From the NCBI RefSeq assembly GCF_000003605.2, contig NW_003124932.1:9198-22885 (forward strand): 13,688 nt of DNA, in the 5' to 3' direction. This document shows, one piece after another, positions 11,201 to 13,688 of the stretch. This DNA comes from Saccoglossus kowalevskii. Taxonomy: Eukaryota; Hemichordata; Enteropneusta; Harrimaniidae. How positions within the stretch are numbered: the stretch's first letter is position 1; each line of letters opens with the position of its first letter. Under the pieces are notes generated by a model. That model worked only from the letters and a program-made list of their open reading frames with translations. It made no database searches and was not told the origin of the DNA. A program made the position numbers and the translations under genes.

Positions 11201-11370
11201 ACCCCCCGTTTGTTCCTTTGCGTTGCGTGGTTGAGTTCGACGACGGCGAAACCATATCGAGTGTGTCCGACAACGCGTCTTATTATACCAGTGTAGAGAA
11301 CGTGCCACGAGGGGGTTACTATAGTGACTCGATTGATAGTGATGACGACATACCAGGTATCCAGGTGTAA
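1851..11370 (+). CDS. M6: M6/PLP/DM20-family proteolipid protein (whole gene, exons listed separately)
   Basis: Spliced gene for a tetraspan membrane protein of the myelin proteolipid/M6 family. Family members sit in neuronal, glial or epithelial plasma membranes and act in membrane adhesion, process outgrowth or tricellular junctions; this copy's role is unknown. Seven exons with GT-AG borders join without a stop to give 494 residues. With a Met-Gly start (used for numbering throughout) that is 495. TM1 is about 103-123, TM2 151-173, TM3 199-227 and TM4 324-352. Extracellular cysteines are C231, C243, C313 and C321; the last pair is spaced by 8, as are C219 and C227 of PLP. HQAVTG after TM1 and TANYAHIHD after TM4 are family signatures. 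Vertebrate relatives have roughly 240-330 residues, and the excess here lies in the N-terminus, an inserted exon and the tail. Family assignment is firm; the first exon is not. Confidence 0.9.
2281..3627 (+). other. Intron after the TM1 exon (phase 2)
   Basis: Starts GTAAGTATGATAC and ends in a pyrimidine-rich tract with ATATCAG. No further exon or clear transposon was found. Two CACGTG sites (2735-2740, 2878-2883) and a TGACGTCA-type site (near 2978) lie within. Short open frames here lack protein-like composition. Confidence 0.8.
3628..3787 (+). CDS. M6: M6 exon: TM2 and cytoplasmic loop
   Basis: 160 nt, close to the 157-nt DM20 form of PLP1 exon 3, with the same phases (2 in, 0 out). The acceptor is ATATCAG and the donor CACG/GTAAGT. 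The first G completes Met145. TM2 spans about residues 151-173 (MGAIGLGAMM then SWIAMWILIIGIA), Gly-rich as in the family. The following STGPTRRWCCGRYGCRLYGR is the cytoplasmic loop and corresponds to the TTGA..../ATGATR segment of GPM6/M6. Its three cysteines (C182, C183, C188) are plausible palmitoylation sites. There is no counterpart of the PLP-specific 35-residue insert, so the protein is DM20/M6-like. Confidence 0.92.
3788..5108 (+). other. Intron after the TM2 exon (phase 0)
   Basis: Begins GTAAGTGC and ends TTGTTTTCCAG. A 15-bp direct repeat, AGAATGTCGTCTGCT, occurs at 3826-3840 and 3894-3908. One CACGTG lies at 4042-4047. No exon, RNA gene or mobile element could be supported. Confidence 0.75.
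5109..5262 (+). CDS. M6: M6 exon: TM3 and start of extracellular loop 2
   Basis: 154 nt, phase 0 in and phase 1 out (leftover A), as in PLP1 exon 4 (169 nt). The acceptor is TTGTTTTCCAG and the donor ATAA/GTGAGT. TM3 covers about residues 199-227 (LIVTCYFMAF, IWMLLIGVLMIP, then TVFTFII). DQVC and KEIC supply extracellular cysteines C231 and C243, matching C183 and C200 of PLP; spacing is 12 here against 17 there. In PLP these pair with the two cysteines of the later exon (183-227 and 200-219), so C231-C321 and C243-C313 are the expected disulfides. Confidence 0.92.
6860..6884 (+). repeat. Left arm of a 25-bp inverted repeat pair
   Basis: The 25 bases from TTGCCAGC to GACTGGTT recur in reverse complement at 7741-7765 with two mismatches. 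Weaker similarity continues for about ten bases on the outer and inner sides. The arms are 856 bp apart and enclose the MITE-like element at 7213-7732. They may be the ends of a larger element or two copies of a dispersed repeat. Confidence 0.8.
7213..7732. mobile_element. MITE-like non-autonomous DNA element, about 520 bp
   Basis: The element is flanked by identical 7-bp CACATAA copies at 7206-7212 and 7733-7739, a likely target-site duplication. Its ends are imperfect terminal inverted repeats: GAGGGGAGGCAAGGGGGG on the left and CCCTTGCCCCCCCCCCT on the right, sharing the CAAGGG core and a G-run. The interior is AT-rich with recurring TTTACG and TTTTACAGT words and has no open reading frame that could encode a transposase. 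The superfamily is not recognised; a 7-bp duplication does not decide it. Confidence 0.6.
7741..7765 (-). repeat. Right arm of a 25-bp inverted repeat pair
   Basis: Reverse complement of 6860-6884 with two mismatches, beginning AACCAGTTAGCAACTT. It starts one base after the CACATAA duplication of the MITE-like element. Confidence 0.8.
8079..8219 (+). CDS. M6: M6 extra exon: 47-residue insert in extracellular loop 2
   Basis: 141 nt between acceptor GAATTCTCAG and donor CAGAAA/GTAGGT, entering and leaving in phase 1. It therefore can be included or skipped without changing frame. No PLP1 exon corresponds to it. The first part (IELLGLGLALALNTLTKIIAV, residues 250-270) is strongly hydrophobic. 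The rest (SIQDATDTVTGLLTDATGM, then INQVTE) is a polar, probably helical stretch rich in Thr and Asp. It lacks cysteine and falls between C243 and C313, inside the expected inner disulfide loop. Third-position G/C and freedom from stops over the whole length support coding. Whether the hydrophobic part enters the membrane is unclear; a full extra span would put the cysteines on opposite sides. Confidence 0.8.
8715..8837. repeat. Fold-back (imperfect palindromic) element, 123 bp
   Basis: The left arm begins AAAGGGCGGTGGTCG and the right arm ends CGACCACCGCGCCCTTT, reverse complements apart from a 2-base gap. Similarity continues inward through GTTCGA (left) and TCGAAC (right) to TGTAAAC and GTTTACA around a short loop, so almost the whole segment could fold into one hairpin. 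It is distinctly richer in GC than the surrounding intron, suggesting an inserted MITE or fold-back element. No clear target duplication was found. Confidence 0.6.
9255..9267. promoter_or_regulatory. X-box-like palindrome in an intron
   Basis: GTTGCCTAGCAAC fits the RFX-factor X-box pattern (RYYNYY, 1-3 base spacer, RRNRAC) as a near-perfect inverted repeat. It is intronic and unsupported by other evidence; a single 13-bp match may be chance. Confidence 0.25.
9742..9821 (+). CDS. M6: M6 exon: last two extracellular cysteines
   Basis: 80 nt (74 in PLP1 exon 5), phase 1 in and phase 0 out as in PLP1. The acceptor is GGAACTGTAG, with a modest pyrimidine tract, and the donor AATAT/GTAAGTAT is near-consensus. 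With the leftover A it reads SIKSRSERYEIEG, then VAICMDELYNVCEY. The spacing from C313 to C321 equals that of PLP C219 to C227 (VCGSNLLSIC). This exon is needed to bring the frame to phase 0 for the TM4 exon, and no other nearby exon does so. It also joins in frame directly to the exon ending at 5262 if the 141-nt exon is skipped. Confidence 0.88.
9822..10420 (+). other. Intron after the cysteine exon (phase 0)
   Basis: Begins GTAAGTATG and ends with a strong tract, TTTTTTGTTTTTCTGACAG. It contains the duplicated pseudo-exon (9860-9939). A stretch at 10034-10077 resembles an exon but breaks the downstream frame. Confidence 0.8.
9860..9939 (+). pseudogene. M6: Duplicated copy of the M6 cysteine exon, acceptor lost
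   Basis: Second copy of the 80-nt exon, 118 bp downstream. Its frame is still open and reads FKSRGERCEIKG, then VAIFIDEMYNVCEY. The acceptor AG of copy 1 is TG here (9858-9859), and the donor is GTGTGT instead of GTAAGT. Changes include Cys to Phe at the position of C313 and Tyr to Cys at 305. Seven of ten codon differences are replacements, which suggests relaxed constraint. The AG at 9873-9874 (ATCAAGAG) could act as a weak acceptor in the right phase, so use as a rare alternative exon is not excluded. Most likely it is a decaying pseudo-exon. Confidence 0.7.
10421..10486 (+). CDS. M6: M6 exon: TM4
   Basis: Exactly 66 nt, phase 0 on both sides, the same size and phases as PLP1 exon 6. The acceptor is preceded by a long T-rich tract and the donor is GGTTTC/GTAAGT. 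It reads GTGLWLGFGIACGS, then AMFMVFGF: a glycine-rich transmembrane helix (residues 324-345) that continues into the next exon. Other frames also stay open here but give no family match. Confidence 0.92.
10487..10917 (+). other. Last intron (phase 0) with two poly-C tracts
   Basis: Begins GTAAGTTC and ends TTTATTATTCACAG. It holds C-runs of 13 (10736-10748) and 9 (10826-10834), each after GGA-type sequence (GGCGGACT, CTTGGA). These may be ends of dispersed repeats like the C-rich end of the element in the large intron. Confidence 0.75.
10918..11370 (+). CDS. M6: M6 last exon: TM4 end and long cytoplasmic tail
   Basis: 150 codons plus TAA, phase 0 in. It opens FYSIPVLTANYAHIHD, completing TM4 and giving the family's most telling match: SANYAHIRD in arthropod M6 and SANWAYVKD in GPM6A (from memory). 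A polybasic run of 10 Lys/Arg in a row (R365-K374) follows at the membrane face. The next part, about residues 376-420, is charged. EYPEYRYWDYPRF and DYPPF form a Tyr/Pro-rich section. The end is acidic and Ser-rich (DDGETISSVSDN, SDSIDSDDD) and stops GIQV, which could fit a class II PDZ ligand. The tail of roughly 135 residues is much longer than in PLP (about a dozen) or GPM6A (a few tens). Confidence 0.9.
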   Translation, partial: FYSIPVLTANYAHIHDTPDRKKKKKKRKKVKHYSRELKPKTTEERYVIVEDMQGKQKAVPEKDYAETTGLEVLEKYREYPEYRYWDYPRFSEKDYPPFVPLRCVVEFDDGETISSVSDNASYYTSVENVPRGGYYSDSIDSDDDIPGIQV

Positions 11371-11384
11371 CGCTTCCGTCTAGC

Positions 11385-11390
11385 AATAAA
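11385..11390 (+). promoter_or_regulatory. Polyadenylation signal AATAAA
   Basis: A canonical hexamer lies 14 bases after the stop codon. Cleavage would be expected about 10-30 bases later, giving a very short 3' UTR that ends before the minisatellite. A more distal signal may also be used. Confidence 0.6.
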
Positions 11391-11524
11391 CCGGAACATT
11401 GATTTGATCCAGCAGTTGCCGTTCCTGTGATCACGATACGGATGTTAGTCAAACGTAGAAATATATGAAACTCCATAACTATCTTCTGTGATATTTTGTC
11501 TTTATGAAATTCAGTTTCGTATTC

Positions 11525-13688
11525 GCATTATATAGTGCTTTCTTTATATTATACAGTCCCACCACTTGCATCTCTATGTTATGCAGTCCAGTATTAATGT
11601 TGTACAGTATTTTCTTTATGTGATGCAGTCCCATCTCTATGTAATACATTCCTTTCTTTATGTGATGCAGTCCCATCTCTATGTTATGCAGTCCACTATT
11701 TATGTTGTACAGTCCAGTATTTATGTGATGAAGTCCCATCTCTATGCTATGCAGTCCAGTATCAATGTTGTACAGTATTTTCTTTATGTGATGCAGTCCA
11801 GTATTTATGTTGTACAGTATTTTCTTTATGTGATGCAGTCCAGTATCAATGTTGTACAGTATTTTCTTTATGTGATGCAGTCCCATCTCTATGTAATACA
11901 TTCCATTCTTTATGTGATGCAGTACCGTATTTATGTTGTACAGTATTTTCTTTATGTTATGCAGTCTAGTATTTATGTTGTACAGTCCAGTATTTATGTT
12001 ATACAGTCCAGTATTTATGTGTTGCAGTTCCATCTCTATGCTATGCAGTCCTGTATTTATGTTGTACAGTGCTTTCATTATGTTAAACAGTCTAGTATTT
12101 ATGTTATACAGTTCAGCATTCATGTTGTACAGTGCTTTCTTTATGTTATACAGTCCAGTAATTATGTTATACAGTCTCATCTCTATGTTATGCAGTCCAG
12201 TATTTAGGTTGTACAGTCTTTTTTCTATGTGATGCAGTCCAGTATTTATGTTGTACAGTGTTTTCTTTATGTGATGCAGTCCAGTATTTATGTTGTACAG
12301 TGTTTTCTTTATGTGATGCAGTCCAGTATTTATATTGTACAGTGTTTACTTTATGTGATGCAGTCCAGTATTTATGTTGTACAGTATTTTCGTTATGTGA
12401 TGCAGTTAAGTATTTATGTTGTACAGTATTTTCTTTATGTGATGCAGTCTCATCTCTATGTAATACATTCCTTTCTTTATGTGATGCAGTCCCATCTCTA
12501 TGTTATGCAGTCCACTATTTGTGTTGTACAGTCCAGTATTTATGTGATGAAGTCCCATCTCTATGCTATGCAGTCCAGTATCAATGTTGTACAGTATTTT
12601 CTTTATGTGATGCAGTCCCATCACTATGTAATACATTCCATTCTTTATGTGATGCAGTCCCGTATTTATGTTGTACAGTATTTTTTCTTTATGTTATGCA
12701 GTCTAGTATTTATGTTGTACAGTCCAGTATTTATGTTATACAGTCCAGTATTTATGTGTTGCAGTTCCATCTCTATGCTATGCAGTCCTGTATTTATGTT
12801 GTACAGTGCTTTCATTATGTTAAACAGTCCAGTATTTATGTTATACAGTCCAGTATTCATGTTGTACAGTGCTTTCTTTATGTTATACAGTCCAGTAATT
12901 ATGTTATGCAGTCCAGTATTTAGGTTGTACAGTCTTTTTTCTATGTGATGCAGTCCAGTATTTATGTTGTACAGTGTTTTCTTTATGTGATGCAGTCCAG
13001 TATTTCTGTTGTACAGTGTTTACTTTATGTGATGCAGTCCAGTATTTATGTTGTACAGTATTTTCTTTATGTGATGCAGTCCAGTATTTATGTTATACAG
13101 TATTTTCTTTATGTGATGCAGTTCCTATCTCCATGTTATGCAGTCCAGTATTTATGTTGTACAGTGCTTTCATTATGTTATACAGTCCAGTATTTATGTT
13201 TTATGTGATGCAGTCCCATCTCTATGTTATGCAGTCCACTATTTATGTTATACAGTCCAGTATTTATGTTATGCAGTCCCATCTCTATGTTATGCAGTCC
13301 AGTATTTATGTTGTACAGTCTTTTCTCTATGTGATGCAGTCCAGTATTTATGTTGTACAGTGTATTCTTTATGTGATGCAGTCCAGTATTTATGTTGTAC
13401 AGTGTTTTCTTTATGTGATGCAGTCCAGTATTTATATTGTACAGTGTTTACTTTATGTGATGCAGTCCAGTATTTATGTTGTACAGTATTTTCTTTATGT
13501 GATGCAGTCCAGTATTTATGTTATACAGTATTTTCGTTATGTGATGCAGTTCCTATCTCCATGTTATGCAGTCCAGTATTTATGTTGTACATTGCTTTCA
13601 TTATGTTATACAGTCCAGTATTTATGTTTTATGTGATGCAGTCCCATCTCTATGTTATGCAGTCCACTATTTATGTTGTACAGTCCAG
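11525..13688. repeat. 21-bp minisatellite array, about 100 monomers, open at the right edge
   Basis: Tandem 21-bp monomers, most beginning CAGT and carrying ATGT near position 14. Type A is CAGTCCAGTATTTATG plus TTGTA; type B is CAGTGTTTTCTTTATG plus TGATG; type C is CAGTCCCATCTCTATG plus TTATG. A and B often alternate as 42-bp dimers. Blocks are duplicated at higher order (offsets 819, 735-737 and 428 bp). Because 21 is a multiple of 3 and monomers lack stops, long open frames appear on both strands (for example 12229-12948 + and 11479-12180 -). They repeat 7-residue units such as QSSIYVV (+) and LYNINTG (-). No start context, splice sites or non-repeat coding flank was seen, and a 2-base insertion between duplicated blocks shifts the frame, so coding is unlikely. 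Confidence 0.95.

Noticed and set aside
11479-12180. 233-codon minus-strand open frame with LYNINTG-type heptads
   Set aside because: Arises from a stop-free 21-bp repeat unit. The + strand is equally open, and a 2-base indel between duplicated blocks breaks the frame.
11525-13688. CRISPR-like appearance of regular repeats
   Set aside because: Monomers are contiguous with no unique spacers, and the context is a eukaryotic gene.

Overview
The window is eukaryotic nuclear DNA from an invertebrate animal. It is AT-rich, has long GT-AG introns, and carries one recognisable spliced gene on the + strand, several non-coding repeat elements inside the introns, and a 21-bp minisatellite that runs off the right edge. 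No bacterial-style genes, tRNAs, rRNAs or CRISPR arrays were seen.

The gene encodes a four-pass membrane protein of the proteolipid family (PLP/DM20/GPM6, called M6 in arthropods). Seven coding exons chain together in perfect phase: 1851-2280, 3628-3787, 5109-5262, 8079-8219, 9742-9821, 10421-10486 and 10918-11370. They give 494 residues plus an unseen or tiny first exon. The family signatures are a Cys-rich N-terminal edge followed by CLSRIPYDSLIS into TM1, HQAVTG after TM1, four extracellular cysteines before TM4 (the last two exactly 8 residues apart, as in PLP), and TANYAHIHD after TM4. That last motif is closer to protostome M6 (SANYAHIRD as I recall it) than to vertebrate GPM6 (SANWAYVKD), so a protostome, perhaps a lophotrochozoan, is my best guess; this is inference. 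Intron phases 1-2-0-1-1-0-0 reproduce those of vertebrate PLP1 (1-2-0-1-0-0 from memory) with one extra symmetric exon inserted, and the TM4 exon is 66 bp as in PLP1.

Three things make this copy unusual. First, an N-terminal extension of about 100 residues ends in a dense cysteine cluster. Second, an extra 141-nt phase 1-1 exon puts 47 residues between the cysteines of the second extracellular loop. Third, a roughly 135-residue cytoplasmic tail has a polybasic start, a Tyr/Pro-rich middle and an acidic end. The short exon carrying the last two extracellular cysteines is also tandemly duplicated in the following intron. The second copy is still open, but its acceptor AG is lost and one of the paired cysteines is changed.

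Layout: 1-32 TTTA microsatellite; 33-1850 upstream sequence with possible first exons; 1851-11370 the gene with introns of 0.4-2.8 kb; 11385-11390 polyadenylation signal; about 11525-13688 the 21-bp array with higher-order duplications. Intron 4 holds a MITE-like element (7213-7732) with a 7-bp target duplication, lying inside a wider pair of 25-bp inverted repeats. Intron 5 holds a 123-bp fold-back element and the exon duplication starts at its 3' end.
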